The notes under the pieces: generated by a model
Seen by the model: the letters and a program-made list of their open reading frames with translations, nothing else
Databases searched by the model: none
Told to the model about the DNA's origin: nothing
Program-made: the position numbers and the translations under genes
Shown here: one piece after another, positions 52,424 through 61,398 of the stretch
Layout of the letters: every line of letters begins with the position of its first letter
How positions within the stretch are numbered: position 1 is the stretch's first letter
Assembly (NCBI RefSeq): GCF_024171895.1
Contig: NZ_JAMTCQ010000009.1
Coordinates: 1,117,285-1,181,284, forward strand
DNA from: Prauserella halophila
GTDB taxonomy: Bacteria; Actinomycetota; Actinomycetes; Mycobacteriales; Pseudonocardiaceae
Length of the DNA: 64,000 bases
Reading direction: 5' to 3'

Positions 52424-52600
52424 GTGACGCCGTGGCGGATCGAACGGCCGCCCGAGGAAGGGACCGGGGTGCCGATTCCCGACACCAACGAGTACAACCG
52501 CTTCCGGCGGGCCGCGAGCGCCCTCGGCTTGAACTGCTCCTCAGCGGCCGGAACTGAATATCACAGTCCAACCACCGGGGAGCAGTTCATCCCTCGGTGA
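52424..52600 (+). CDS. Possible small protein or 3' remnant, 58 residues
   Basis: The frame reads TPWRIERPPEEGTGVPIPDT, NEYNRFRRAASALGLNCSSA and GTEYHSPTTGEQFIPR before TGA. Composition is protein-like, but the GTG has no separate ribosome site and an in-frame stop lies about 17 codons upstream. Either a small gene or the tail of a lost one; convergent with glbO. Confidence 0.3.
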   Translation: MTPWRIERPPEEGTGVPIPDTNEYNRFRRAASALGLNCSSAAGTEYHSPTTGEQFIPR

Positions 52601-52610
52601 CATCGCTGTT

Positions 52611-53015
52611 TCAGACCCAGCTGTTCATCATCGACTGGGCCGCCTTCTCCAGGTACTCCCACAGCTTTGTCCGGTACGGCTCCGGGATACCGGTCTCGTC
52701 GACGGCGATTCGCATGGCCCGCAGCCACGCATCCCGTTCGATCGGGCCGATCTTGTACGGCGCGTGCCGCATCCGCAGCCGCGGGTGGCCGCGCTGCTCG
52801 GAGTAGGTCTGCGGACCGCCCCAGTACTGGATGAGGAACAGCCGCAGGCGATCCTCGGCCGGGCCCAGGTCTTCCTCGGGATACAGCGGTCGCAGCACCT
52901 CGTCGTCGGCGACTTCGGCGTAGAACCGCGCCACGAGCTTCCGGAACGTCTCCTCACCGCCCACTGCGTCGTAGAACGTACGCGGGTCGGCGGTTCCGCC
53001 GTTGGCCTCTGACAC
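52611..53015 (-). CDS. glbO: Truncated haemoglobin, group II (TrHbO)
   Basis: 134 residues. [70 protein letters not shown] and [19 protein letters not shown] match group II: the Tyr at the end of the B helix, WGGP with the TrpG8-type residue, proximal His in LRMRHAPY. Haem protein for O2/NO handling. GTG 53015 with GAGG 8 nt upstream; the longer open frame runs through tandem repeats and is not used. Confidence 0.9.
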   Translation of the reverse strand: MSEANGGTADPRTFYDAVGGEETFRKLVARFYAEVADDEVLRPLYPEEDLGPAEDRLRLFLIQYWGGPQTYSEQRGHPRLRMRHAPYKIGPIERDAWLRAMRIAVDETGIPEPYRTKLWEYLEKAAQSMMNSWV

Positions 53016-53031
53016 TTCGGGTACCTCGGCT

Positions 53032-53082
53032 ATCTCGAACGTGGGTCTATCTCGAACGTGAGGCCATCTCGAACGATGGCCG
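53032..53082. repeat. Three 17-bp tandem repeats upstream of glbO
   Basis: ATCTCGAACG begins at 53032, 53049 and 53066, period exactly 17 bp, the first 17 bp before the glbO start. The copies diverge at their 3' ends. They are not a multiple of three, so non-coding; possibly regulator sites. Confidence 0.7.
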
Positions 53083-53106
53083 GGTCGGGTCCATTGTCCC
53101 CGTGGT

Positions 53107-54090
53107 TCAGGCGTTGTTGCCGCTGTTCGGGAACAGTCGCTGCAGCGGCGGTTGGAAGCCGGCCCGCTCGAAGGCGGCCATCGCGTCGGCACGCAGCGCA
53201 CGCTGGATGGACCATTGCTTGCCGGGACGCACCTTCACGGTCAGGCGCAGTAGCACCGCCTCGGGCGTCACACTCTCGACACCCAGCACCGTGGGCGCTT
53301 CGAGCACGTCGGGGGCCAGGTCCTCGCGCTCGGCCGATGCCGACGCCACCTCGGAGAGCAGTGTCGTCGCCCGGTCCAGGTCCGCGTCGTAGGCCACCGG
53401 GATGTCGACGACACCGACGGCGTAGCCCTGGCTGAAGTTGCCGACGCGGAGCACCTCACCGTTACGGACATACCAGACTGTGCCGTTGAGATCGCGCAGC
53501 GTCGTGATGCGCAGGCCGACGGCCTCGACGGTGCCGATGGCCTCGCCGACATCGACGACATCGCCCACGCCGTACTGATCCTCCAACATCATGAAGATGC
53601 CGGACAGAAAGTCTCGGACGAGGTTCTGTGCACCGAAACCGACAGCGACCCCGACGATGCCCGCCGAGGCCAGGATCGGAGCGAGGTTGATGCCCAGCTC
53701 GCCGAGGATGAGCACTACGGCGATCGTGTAGACGAGGACACTGGTGATCGAGTTCAGGACCGAGCCGAGGGTCATGGCCCGCTGCCTGCGGCGTTCGAGG
53801 ACGCCGGGGCCGACGAGGTCGGGGGCCTTTTCCTTCAGGGGTTTGAGCAGGGCAGGCGTCTTGTCCGTGCCGTTGTTGGCGGGGGTGCGGGTCATCCGGT
53901 CGATGAGCCTGCGGACCAGCAGGCGCACGACGACCGCGACGACGGCGATGACCAGGATCGTGAACGGCTTGGCGATCAGCCAGTCCGCAGAACCGGCCAG
54001 CCATTCGTTGCCGGTGATCTGCCAGATCTGTCGGCACCAGGTGCCCGCCTCCTGAATGCAGGACGGGGGTTCGCTGAGCAGCTGGTCCAC
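53107..54090 (-). CDS. Small-conductance mechanosensitive channel (MscS family)
   Basis: 327 residues. Three membrane helices ([59 protein letters not shown]), pore helix [20 protein letters not shown], the beta-domain [20 protein letters not shown] with [17 protein letters not shown], then the alpha/beta vestibule. Releases solutes at high turgor. GTG 54090 has GGAAGGAAAG upstream. The same strand as glbO, 91 bp apart. Confidence 0.9.
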   Translation of the reverse strand: MDQLLSEPPSCIQEAGTWCRQIWQITGNEWLAGSADWLIAKPFTILVIAVVAVVVRLLVRRLIDRMTRTPANNGTDKTPALLKPLKEKAPDLVGPGVLERRRQRAMTLGSVLNSITSVLVYTIAVVLILGELGINLAPILASAGIVGVAVGFGAQNLVRDFLSGIFMMLEDQYGVGDVVDVGEAIGTVEAVGLRITTLRDLNGTVWYVRNGEVLRVGNFSQGYAVGVVDIPVAYDADLDRATTLLSEVASASAEREDLAPDVLEAPTVLGVESVTPEAVLLRLTVKVRPGKQWSIQRALRADAMAAFERAGFQPPLQRLFPNSGNNA

Positions 54091-54291
54091 GGGGAGAGCT
54101 TTCCTTCCATAGCCTGGTCGCGAAAATGTGTGACGCCGCCCACTTCGTCGGTCCTGCAGAAGTGCAGGTAAGGCATGTTGAGCACGTCGAACTCCACAGC
54201 CACGGTACTCGGGACGGACACGTGCCTTAACACACGTGCGTTCCAGGGGCGATGTGTGGTCGACTAGGGCAGCACCGGTGGAGGTGGTCGC

Positions 54292-55026
54292 GTGCCAGAC
54301 CGACAACCGAGCCCTCACGGCGCTCACCCCCGGCAGCCGGCCGGGACGGCGCCGGAGGTCCCGCTGTGCGCGCCGGCGTCCGGCGTGAACCGCGGTGGAA
54401 CGGCTCCGACGGGGCCGCACCCCACCGGCCCGCCGCGAGCGGGCAGGGTTCCCCGAACGCCCGGGGCGTGGCGTTCCCGCGAGGCCGGTTCCGGTTCGTC
54501 GGGTCCCGGCTGGGGTAAACGCCGGGTCCTGCTGCTCAACGCGACGTTCGAACCGTTGACGGCGTTGCCGTTACGCCGGGCGATCGTTCTGCTGGTCTGC
54601 GGCAAGGCCGAAGTCGTGCACGAGGATCCGTCGGGCCTGACGCTGCACGCCGCGACGATGACCGTGGACGTTCCGTCGGTGATCCGGTTGTCGAATTATG
54701 TGCGCGTACCGTATCGAGCACAGGTTCCGCTCACGCGCGCAGGCCTGTTGCATCGTGACCGCTTCCGCTGCGCCTACTGCGGCGGTCGTGCCGAAACGAT
54801 CGATCACGTCCAGCCGCGCAGCCGCGGCGGTGAGCATTCCTGGGAGAACTGCGTCGCCTGCTGCGCCAAGTGCAACCACCGCAAGGCCGACAAGCTCCTC
54901 TCGGAAATCGGCTGGACGATGCGGACCATCCCGCGGACGCCGCACGGACCGCATTGGCGGCTGCTGGCGCATGCGAAGGAGACCGATCCGCTGTGGCGGC
55001 AGTATCTCGGAGCACCTGCGGCCTGA
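54292..55026 (+). CDS. HNH endonuclease family protein
   Basis: 244 residues. Disordered Pro/Gly-rich first 75 residues, then VLLLNATFEPLTALPLRRAI and the HNH module: FRCAYCGGRAETIDHVQPRS, RGGEHSWENCVACCAKCNHR, KADKLLSEIGW, with two CxxC zinc pairs and the IDHV / N / CNHR catalytic elements. Conserved in actinobacteria next to glbO/pepN; not clearly linked with mobile DNA. GTG 54292 is preceded by GGAGG. Confidence 0.85.
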   Translation: MPDRQPSPHGAHPRQPAGTAPEVPLCAPASGVNRGGTAPTGPHPTGPPRAGRVPRTPGAWRSREAGSGSSGPGWGKRRVLLLNATFEPLTALPLRRAIVLLVCGKAEVVHEDPSGLTLHAATMTVDVPSVIRLSNYVRVPYRAQVPLTRAGLLHRDRFRCAYCGGRAETIDHVQPRSRGGEHSWENCVACCAKCNHRKADKLLSEIGWTMRTIPRTPHGPHWRLLAHAKETDPLWRQYLGAPAA

Positions 55027-55248
55027 TTCCGGAGCGCCCGCGGCCTGAACCGGAGCGGCCGCGGCCTGAACCGGCCGCCTGAATCGTTCCGGGCCGGTCG
55101 TCGGGGTCGACTGCCCGACTCGGCGGCCGGAATCGGCGCGCAGACGCTCCGGCGGCGCGGGATGCGGCCGGCCGGAGCTTCTGCGGCGACTTTCGTCGTG
55201 AACGTCGCCGACGCCGGAACGTCGCGGCGACGGACGGGGTCGTACCGG

Positions 55249-55596
55249 TCAGACGGTGACGCGGGTACCGCACGTGACCCGGGTGCCCATGGTCACGCGC
55301 GTGCCCATGGTGACGCGCGTGCCGGAGGTGACCCGGGTGCCTCGCGTGACGCGGGTTCCCATGGTCACGCGGGTGCCGGAGGTGACCCGGGTTCCCCGCG
55401 TGACGCGGGTTCCCATGGTGACGCGCGTGCCGCGGGTCACGCGTGTACCGCGCGTGACCCGGGTACCGGCCGTCACCCGGGTGCCACAGGTGACACGGGT
55501 ACCGCGCGTGACTCGCGTTCCGAGCTCTGCGGGGCGGGCGACGTCGGAGGACGTCGTGTTGTCGCTCGTCGCGGCGGGGCTCAGGACGTGAAGCAT
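55249..55596 (-). CDS. Hexapeptide-repeat protein GTRVTx, unrecognised
   Basis: 115 residues. A 25-residue start (MLHVLSPAATSDNTTSSDVA then RPAEL) is followed by fifteen perfect GTRVTx repeats, x being R, C, A, M, S or V. CAGGAGG lies 5 nt before ATG 55596, a strong translation signal on this strand. No signal peptide or membrane span. V-T-x-G-T-R fits the left-handed beta-helix hexapeptide rule, so a small solenoid is possible. A Ser/Thr/Asn/Asp-rich leader before repeats also resembles some RiPP precursors, but no modifying enzyme is adjacent. The opposite strand is also open (VTRVPx) without a ribosome site. Confidence 0.6.
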   Translation of the reverse strand: MLHVLSPAATSDNTTSSDVARPAELGTRVTRGTRVTCGTRVTAGTRVTRGTRVTRGTRVTMGTRVTRGTRVTSGTRVTMGTRVTRGTRVTSGTRVTMGTRVTMGTRVTCGTRVTV

Positions 55597-55890
55597 GTGT
55601 GCCTCCTGTGACCGGCAGAAAATCAGCGGGGTTGGGAACATCGGGCGCAAGAACCCGTACGTGTGAAAAACGTACGAGGGTCCGTGATCCGTGACAAGCT
55701 TGATGCGGCCGGTGAGGCCGGGTGTACGTCGAGTTGCAAACGTCTGCCAGGGGCGCTTCGGCTCAACGTGCCATTGCGTCTCCGGCAAGCGGCGGACGGT
55801 GGTAGAGATGCGGCGAGCGGTGCGGGGCAATCCGGCGTGGCGGACGCGCCAGGTGGCCGTGATCCCGGAGTGGTCGGATATCCTGCGCTC

Positions 55891-56112
55891 GTGAGCATCC
55901 TCGAGACGATCCTGGTCTTCGCGGTGGTCCCGCTTGCCATCTGCGGCGTTTTCGCGCTGGTCACCCTGCGCTCGAACTTCGCAGGCCGGCCGCGGTATCG
56001 CCCGGGGCAGGAATGGGATCACCCTGCGACATGGTGGAGTGCCAACCCGGTCAGTGCCGGTACGTCCGGCAAGCCGTCGACGGACCGAGGAGGTGCCCGT
56101 GGCAACTGGTGA
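55891..56112 (+). CDS. ctaJ: aa3-type cytochrome oxidase small subunit CtaJ-like
   Basis: 73 residues: one membrane helix (SILETILVFAVVPLAICGVF), then ALVTLRSNFAGRPRYRPGQE and WDHPATWWSANP. This pattern equals the small CtaJ subunit found in the mycobacterial III2-IV2 supercomplex, where its gene also precedes a DUF5130 gene (recalled). TATCCT at 55879-55884 ends 6 nt before GTG 55891, so the transcript is probably leaderless. The next gene overlaps its end by 14 nt. Confidence 0.75.
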   Translation: MSILETILVFAVVPLAICGVFALVTLRSNFAGRPRYRPGQEWDHPATWWSANPVSAGTSGKPSTDRGGARGNW

Positions 56113-56599
56113 ACTGGTTCACGACCGTGAATCCGCCGCCGTCGACCCTGCGGATCTGCCCTTCGGCGCCGCGGTTACGGAAAGCGGCCGTATCTCGCGC
56201 GCCCAGGAATACGCACCCACTACTCCGAACGGCCCATTCACGACCCGGCAGCTGAGCCGTATCGACGAGGCGCTCGCGCTGGCGACGCGTGACAGCGGCA
56301 TCGACTTCAGCATCTACCTCGGTCCCCTCGGAGCCGAGGACACGCGCGCGGCCGCGGAGCAGCTGCACGACCGGCTCGGTGAACGAGGCGACAGTGCCGT
56401 GCTGATCGCCGTGTCGCCGGGCGAGCGGGTCGTCGAGGTCGTCACCGGCGCGAAGACCAGACAGCGCGTGCCCGACCGCACCGTGAAGCTGGCCGTCATG
56501 ACCATGGTCGCCTCGTTCAAGGAGGGCGACCTGACCGGTGGCTTCGTCAGTGGCCTGCGCATGCTGGCCGATCATGCGGGCAGCAGGCCCGCACGCTGA
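56099..56599 (+). CDS. DUF5130 / TPM-like protein (PRSAF1-type supercomplex factor)
   Basis: 166 residues with a TPM-like alpha/beta domain: FTTRQLSRIDEALALATRDS, GIDFSIYLGPLG, DSAVLIAVSPGERVVEVVTG, VKLAVMTMVASFKEGDLTGG. It corresponds to mycobacterial DUF5130 proteins reported as associated with the respiratory supercomplex (recalled). GTG 56099 has AGGAGG 6 nt upstream, inside the ctaJ 3' end: a two-gene oxidase-related operon. Confidence 0.8.
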   Translation: MATGELVHDRESAAVDPADLPFGAAVTESGRISRAQEYAPTTPNGPFTTRQLSRIDEALALATRDSGIDFSIYLGPLGAEDTRAAAEQLHDRLGERGDSAVLIAVSPGERVVEVVTGAKTRQRVPDRTVKLAVMTMVASFKEGDLTGGFVSGLRMLADHAGSRPAR

Positions 56600-56624
56600 C
56601 GACCGATTCCGCGGACCGGAACTG

Positions 56625-56660
56625 CTCGCGATGTGGCCGGTCCTCGCGATGTGGCCGGTC
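56625..56660. repeat. Two tandem 18-bp repeats
   Basis: CTCGCGATGTGGCCGGTC occurs twice without gap (56625-56642, 56643-56660), followed by a third partial copy. Intergenic between two convergent genes. Confidence 0.85.
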
Positions 56661-56702
56661 GATGTGATCGGCCACCGCAATCGGTCACCACAATCGAAAT
56701 GC

Positions 56703-56739
56703 AGCGCCCCGGCACCGATTCGTTCGGTGCCGGGGCGCT
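56703..56739. terminator. Strong bidirectional hairpin
   Basis: AGCGCCCCGGCACCGA (56703-56718) and its exact complement at 56724-56739, loop TTCGT. Sixteen base pairs between the convergent DUF5130 and pepN genes. Confidence 0.85.
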
Positions 56740-56790
56740 CTGCTGTCGGACCCGCGTCGCTGTCGAACCCGGGTTGCTCTCGGGAGCGCG

Positions 56791-59367
56791 TCAGCTCCCG
56801 TCGAACTCCCGGGCGGCGAGTGCCCGTGCGACCCCGGCACGCCCCTCGACGACGAGCCGATGCAGTGCGGGCGGGCGGTCGCCCTCGAGCCATGCGTCGG
56901 CCGCGGCGATGCACTCGCGCGTGACCGACCACGACGGGAACAGGCCCACCACCGTCGGCTGGGCGGCTTCGCTGGAGCGGCGCGCCCACACGTCGTCGAT
57001 CGTGGCGAAGTACGTGTCGACGTAGTCCTCGAGCAGGTGCTTCTGGCCCGGATGGGAGAAGCCGGTGATGATGGCCTCGTTCACCGCGTTGGGCAGCTCG
57101 TCGTCGTGGACCGCGCGCTCCCAGGCCTCCGCCTTGGCCTCGGCCGTCGGCCGCAGCGCCCGGGCACGCTCGGCGTGACGGCGGCCCGTGGCGGTGTTGT
57201 CCCGCTCGTGTTCGGCGTCGATCTCCGCCTCGCCCGCCCGGCCGTGGGCGACCAGCGCGTGCAGCAGCCGCCACCGCAGGTCGGTGTCGACGACGAGTCC
57301 GTCGAGGGTTGCCGAGCCGTCGAACCAGCCGGCCAGCACCGACAGGGTCTGCTCGTCCAGCACCGCTGAGGTCAGCGCGTTGACGAACGCCAGCTGGTGG
57401 TCCGAACCCGCCTCGGCGGTGCGCGCCAGCTCCAGCAGCCGCGCCGTGAACGCTGGCCAGCCCTGCTGCTGTGCCCACGCGGGCTCGGCGTAGGAGTTCA
57501 GCGCCGTCTGGGCCTGCATCAGCAGTCGCTGGACGACGCCGACCTCGGTCTCCGCGCCGATGCCGCGCTGCACGAGCGTGACGAAGTCGCGGGCCTTGAG
57601 TTCGGCCTCTCGCGTCATCTCCCACGCAGCCGACCAGCACAGAGTCCGGGGGAGCGGGTCGGTGATGTCGCCGATGCGATCGATCAGCGTCACCAGCGAG
57701 TCGCTGTCGAGGCGCATCGTGCAGTAGGTGAGGTCGTCGTCGTTGACCAGCACGAGCTTGCCGCGGTCGGCGCCGACGAGGTCGGGCACCTCGGTGCGGT
57801 CGCCGTCGATGTCGAGTTCGACGCGGTTGGTGCGCACCAGCTTTCCGTCGACGTCGTCGTAGATGCCGACGGCCGCGCGGTGGGTCCGCAGCTCGCCCGC
57901 GCCCGGCTTGGCGCCGCCCTGCACGATCGACAGCGACGTGAACCTGCCGTCGGCGTCGGTCTCGAACGACGGGCGCAGCGAGTTCAGGCCCGTCGTCTCG
58001 AGCCACTGGGCGCTCCACCAGGACAGGTCGCGGCCGGACGCCTCTTCGAGGGCGGCGAGCAGCTCGGCCAGCGTCGCGTTGCCCCACGCGTGGCGGTCGA
58101 AGTACAGCTTCAGCCCCGACAGGAAGTTGTCCTGCCCGACGTAGGCGACGAGCTGTTTGAGCACGCTCGCGCCCTTGGCGTAGGTGATGCCGTCGAAGTT
58201 CACCTCGACCGCCTGCAGGTCGACCATGTCGGCGGCGATCGGGTGCGTGGAGGGCAGCTGGTCCTGCCGGTAGGCCCACGACTTCTCGATGTTGGCGAAG
58301 CTCGTCCACGCGCCGGTGTACTCGGTCGCCTCGGCCTGTGCGAGGACGCTGGCGAACGTCGCGAACGACTCGTTCAGCCACAGGTCGTCCCACCAGCGCA
58401 TCGTGACGAGGTCGCCGAACCACATGTGCGCCATCTCGTGCAGCAGTGTCTCGGCGCGGCGCTCGTAGGAGTAGCGGGTGACACGGCTGCGGAAGACGTA
58501 GTCCTCCCGGAAGGTCACGGCGCCCGCGTTCTCCATCGCGCCCGCGTTGAACTCGGGCACGAACAGCTGGTCGTACTTCGAGAACGGGTAGGCCACGCCG
58601 AAGTTCTCGTGATAGAAGCCGAACCCCTGCTTCGTCTCGGCGAAGAGCCGTTCGGCGTCCATGTACTCGGCCAGCGAGGAGCGGCAGTAGATGCCGAGCG
58701 GGATGGTGCCGTTCTCGTCGCGGTACTCGTCGCGCCATTCGGCGTACGGCCCGGCCACGAGGGCGACCAGGTAGGTCGAGATGCGCTCGGACTCGGCGAA
58801 CACGAGCCGCACCGCGCCCTCGGGCGTCTGGGACTCGGATGCGACACGCGCGTTGGAGACGACCTTCCAGCCCTTCGGGGCGATGACGGTGAGCCGGTAC
58901 GTCGCCTTGAGATCCGGCTGGTCGAAGCACGCGAACATGCGCTTGGCGTCGGCGGTCTCGAACTGCGAGTACAGGTACACCGATTCGTCGACGGGATCGA
59001 CGAATCGGTGCAGTCCCTCGCCGGTGTTCATGTAGCGGCAGTCGGCCTCGACGGTGAGCTCGTTCGTCGCCGCCAGGTTCGGCAGGGCGAGGCCGTCGTC
59101 CTCGACGTACCCGTCGACGGGGAGCGGCATGCCGTTGAGCGTCGCCGACCGCACACCCTCGGCGACGATGTCGACCCAGGAGTCCGTCCCGGGCCGGTCG
59201 GCCGCGAAGGTGATCGTGGTCCTGGAGTCGAACGTCTTCTCGCCGGGGCGGCCCTGGCCGTCGGTGAGGTCGAGAAGGACGTCGTAGGACTGGACGTCGA
59301 GCAGGTCGGCGCGCTGCTGGGCAGCGTCCCGGGTCAGATTGGGGGCGGGCACGGACACCTCGGTCAT
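56791..59367 (-). CDS. pepN: Aminopeptidase N (M1 family)
   Basis: 858 residues, normal for actinobacterial PepN. Substrate motif [16 protein letters not shown]; zinc motif [10 protein letters not shown] with His310, Glu311, His314, followed 18 residues later by NESFA giving the third ligand; C-terminal ERAP1-like helical domain. Removes N-terminal residues from peptides in the cytoplasm. The frame runs 48 codons further upstream, but ATG 59367 starts the recognisable [13 protein letters not shown] sequence. Divergent from the DsbA-like gene. Confidence 0.95.
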   Translation of the reverse strand: MTEVSVPAPNLTRDAAQQRADLLDVQSYDVLLDLTDGQGRPGEKTFDSRTTITFAADRPGTDSWVDIVAEGVRSATLNGMPLPVDGYVEDDGLALPNLAATNELTVEADCRYMNTGEGLHRFVDPVDESVYLYSQFETADAKRMFACFDQPDLKATYRLTVIAPKGWKVVSNARVASESQTPEGAVRLVFAESERISTYLVALVAGPYAEWRDEYRDENGTIPLGIYCRSSLAEYMDAERLFAETKQGFGFYHENFGVAYPFSKYDQLFVPEFNAGAMENAGAVTFREDYVFRSRVTRYSYERRAETLLHEMAHMWFGDLVTMRWWDDLWLNESFATFASVLAQAEATEYTGAWTSFANIEKSWAYRQDQLPSTHPIAADMVDLQAVEVNFDGITYAKGASVLKQLVAYVGQDNFLSGLKLYFDRHAWGNATLAELLAALEEASGRDLSWWSAQWLETTGLNSLRPSFETDADGRFTSLSIVQGGAKPGAGELRTHRAAVGIYDDVDGKLVRTNRVELDIDGDRTEVPDLVGADRGKLVLVNDDDLTYCTMRLDSDSLVTLIDRIGDITDPLPRTLCWSAAWEMTREAELKARDFVTLVQRGIGAETEVGVVQRLLMQAQTALNSYAEPAWAQQQGWPAFTARLLELARTAEAGSDHQLAFVNALTSAVLDEQTLSVLAGWFDGSATLDGLVVDTDLRWRLLHALVAHGRAGEAEIDAEHERDNTATGRRHAERARALRPTAEAKAEAWERAVHDDELPNAVNEAIITGFSHPGQKHLLEDYVDTYFATIDDVWARRSSEAAQPTVVGLFPSWSVTRECIAAADAWLEGDRPPALHRLVVEGRAGVARALAAREFDGS

Positions 59368-59573
59368 CGGTCGTGGATGGACAACAGAACGTCCGCCGAT
59401 CCAATCATGGCCGTTGTCCCGCCCGCACGGGGAATCGACATCGTGCCCACCCCGGGACGCGTGCCCACTCCCGGGACGCGTGCCCGCGCCGGCTCGCCGC
59501 AGCGGGAACAACGTCCGTTCGAGTGGTGTTGGCCGGGGTAGATCAGACCAGGCAGAGCGAGGAGCAACGTTTC

Positions 59574-60185
59574 ATGACCGAGTCCCGTCCCCGTGTCGAC
59601 TTCTACTTCGACCCGCTGTGCCCGTTCGCGTGGATCACCTCACGCTGGATCCTCGAAGTGGAGAAGCACCGGGACATCGACCTGAACTTCCGTGTGATGA
59701 GCCTGGCCGTGCTCAACTCCGGAAGCGAGCTGTCCGACGAGTACGTCGAGCTGATGAAGAAGGCGTGGGGCCCGGTGCGGGTCGCCATCGCCCTGGCGCA
59801 GCACCAGGGCGAGCAGGTGCTGCGCGACTACTACACGGCGTTCGGCACGCGGTATCACAACCAGGACAACAAGGACATCGACCTGGTGCTGAAGGAGGCA
59901 GTCGCCGAGGTGTCGGCACCGGCGGAGCTGCTGGCCGCGGCGACGTCCACCGAGTACGACGAGGCGCTGCGCACGAGTCACCACGAGGGCATGGACCCGG
60001 TGGGCATGGACGTCGGCACGCCGACCCTGCACGTCGACGGCGTCGCGTTCTTCGGCCCGGTCCTGTCGTCCATCCCGCGTGGTGAGGACGCGGTGAAGCT
60101 GTTCGACGGCGCCGTCGCGATGGCGAGCTACCCGGACTTCTACGAACTCAAGCGCACCCGCACCGGCGACCTCAACTTCGACTGA
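59574..60185 (+). CDS. DsbA-like thioredoxin-fold oxidoreductase (Rv2466c type)
   Basis: 203 residues. [20 protein letters not shown] with a CPFA active site (Cys16; position 19 is Ala), helical insertion around [20 protein letters not shown], cis-Pro region DVGTPTLHV. The mycobacterial homologue, a mycothiol-linked reductase, has CPWC (recalled); here the resolving Cys is lost, so it can only work monothiol or via mycothiol. GGAG 9 nt before the ATG. Its 3' end and terminator are partly duplicated at 62705-62786. Confidence 0.88.
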   Translation: MTESRPRVDFYFDPLCPFAWITSRWILEVEKHRDIDLNFRVMSLAVLNSGSELSDEYVELMKKAWGPVRVAIALAQHQGEQVLRDYYTAFGTRYHNQDNKDIDLVLKEAVAEVSAPAELLAAATSTEYDEALRTSHHEGMDPVGMDVGTPTLHVDGVAFFGPVLSSIPRGEDAVKLFDGAVAMASYPDFYELKRTRTGDLNFD

Positions 60186-60200
60186 GCGCGCGTTGTGGCG

Positions 60201-60252
60201 CCCCCAAGGGCACTTTAGGTTGCGTTGAGTGCAACCAAAGTGCCCTTGGGGG
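60201..60252. terminator. Long perfect hairpin after the DsbA-like gene
   Basis: CCCCCAAGGGCACTTT (60201-60216) pairs with AAAGTGCCCTTGGGGG (60237-60252), and inside it GGTTGC (60218-60223) with GCAACC (60231-60236). Twenty-two base pairs with one bulge, serving both the DsbA-like gene and the convergent hypothetical gene. Confidence 0.9.
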
Positions 60253-60320
60253 TATTCAGGCGCAGTAGGGCTCACAGTGCGGCAGTTCCTGGCCGCTCAG
60301 TGTGAGTAGGCCAGGCCGGA

Positions 60321-60845
60321 TCAGTCCGGCAGGGTCATTTCGGCCCCGTTGATGAGTGCCGAGACGAGGTTCGCGGCGCCGGTACGGAACGCCACGGCCA
60401 GCGCGTACCCGATCGCGGCGTCGGCGGGTTCGGTGTCGGCGCGGCTGACGAGCCACTGCACGAGGAAATCGCCGTGTTCGTCATCCATCGAGGGTTCGAA
60501 GATCTTCTTTCCCGCGCGGATCAGTTGACTTGTGGCGATGGAGTTGGGCTTGAACCTGTACTTCGTCCCGGCGACGCTGACGTCGACTCGGTATGATCGT
60601 CTGGTCCATTTTCCTTTCCCCGGGCGAAGTTCCGCGATGGACCCGTCGACCGTCATCGTCAGCTCGCCGGCCTCCCGGGAGCCGATGGGAACGAATCGGT
60701 TCACGGCCGCGTCCGGGGACCGGGTGATGATGACCGTGGGAACCTTGCCCCCGGAGACTTCGACCCTTCCGTCAGGGTCGCTGGTGCAAATGGTCAGTTC
60801 GTCGTAGAACGGGTCGTCTTCCGTGCGGGTGGCAGTAAGTGGCAT
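60321..60845 (-). CDS. Hypothetical protein, 174 residues
   Basis: Family not recognised. Beta-rich first 100 residues (VEVSGGKVPTVIITRSPDAA, GSREAGELTMTVDGSIAELR, RSYRVDVSVAGTKYRFKPNS) and a helical end (AIGYALAVAFRTGAANLVSA). No signal peptide or membrane span. No clear ribosome site before ATG 60845. First gene of the small island between the two dsbA 3' ends. Confidence 0.55.
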   Translation of the reverse strand: MPLTATRTEDDPFYDELTICTSDPDGRVEVSGGKVPTVIITRSPDAAVNRFVPIGSREAGELTMTVDGSIAELRPGKGKWTRRSYRVDVSVAGTKYRFKPNSIATSQLIRAGKKIFEPSMDDEHGDFLVQWLVSRADTEPADAAIGYALAVAFRTGAANLVSALINGAEMTLPD

Positions 60846-60971
60846 TCGACTTCACCGTCTTGGTCGGCTTTCGAACCGATGCGCTCCGCATCGGCCGCGC
60901 GGCGTTTGCTCGACGACTGCGGACGTGCCCGGCGCGCAACGCCGATGTACTGGCATGCCCGCCCCGGGCGG

Positions 60972-61151
60972 TCATTCTTCGGCGTCGAGTCCGACGTTCA
61001 TCATCGGCGTGCGCCACGGGTTGTCGACATCGGAGAGCTCGATCAGGTTCGCGCCGTTCCACGCGGCGACAGTGTCGAGCACCGCGTCGAGCTCGGCGGT
61101 AGTGGTCACGGTCGCGGGACCGGCGACGTCGTACCAGGCGGTCACTGCCAC
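60972..61151 (-). CDS. Imm1-like immunity protein, N-terminal piece
   Basis: 59 residues: VTAWYDVAGPATVTTTAELD, AVLDTVAAWNGANLIELSDV, DNPWRTPMMNVGLDAEE then stop. The opening and the L-x-V-GLDAE ending match the first half of Imm1-family immunity proteins, which normally run to about 130 residues. GGAGGAAGGAAACC precedes GTG 61151, which lies inside the toxin stop, so translation was coupled to the toxin. Truncated, perhaps no longer functional. Confidence 0.55.
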   Translation of the reverse strand: MAVTAWYDVAGPATVTTTAELDAVLDTVAAWNGANLIELSDVDNPWRTPMMNVGLDAEE

Positions 61152-61393
61152 GGCGGTTTCCTTCCTCCACGGTATGTCTGCATGAACGGCGTGCCGTCAG
61201 GTTCGGTGCCGTGCACTGTCAGCGACGAACCAGCGGGCAGTAGCACTGACACGAGGTTGTCACACGACAACGCACCTTGACATGGCCGGTTGTTGATCAC
61301 GACGGTCACCTCGGTGATGTTGTTGTCGGCCATGTGTGCGGCAAGTTTCATCTCGACGTCGGCACTGGTCGCAACCGGCCACGGCATCCCCAT
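61142..61393 (-). pseudogene. C-terminal tail of an SCP1.201/DddA-like deaminase toxin
   Basis: 83 residues: PVATSADVEMKLAAHMADNN, ITEVTVVINNRPCQGALSCD, NLVSVLLPAGSSLTVHGT, MQTYRGG. The layout [HVE helix]-TVVINN-PC-x5-C-LLP-x-GS-x-LTV matches the SCP1.201-like family of cytidine-deaminase toxins (DddA relatives). The catalytic His of H-V-E is Asp here (ADVEMK), while Glu, Cys and Cys remain. The delivery N-terminus is missing. The stop overlaps the Imm1-like start by 10 nt. Confidence 0.6.
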
Positions 61394-61398
61394 CTGCG

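Noticed and set aside
55256-55591. Plus-strand repeat protein VTRVPx
   Set aside because: The frame is open but lacks a ribosome site; the minus-strand GTRVTx frame has a strong one and a non-repeat N-terminus.
56051-59404. 1,117-codon frame opposite pepN and DUF5130
   Set aside because: Arg/Pro/Gly-rich out-of-frame reading; the neighbouring frame encodes a perfect M1 aminopeptidase.
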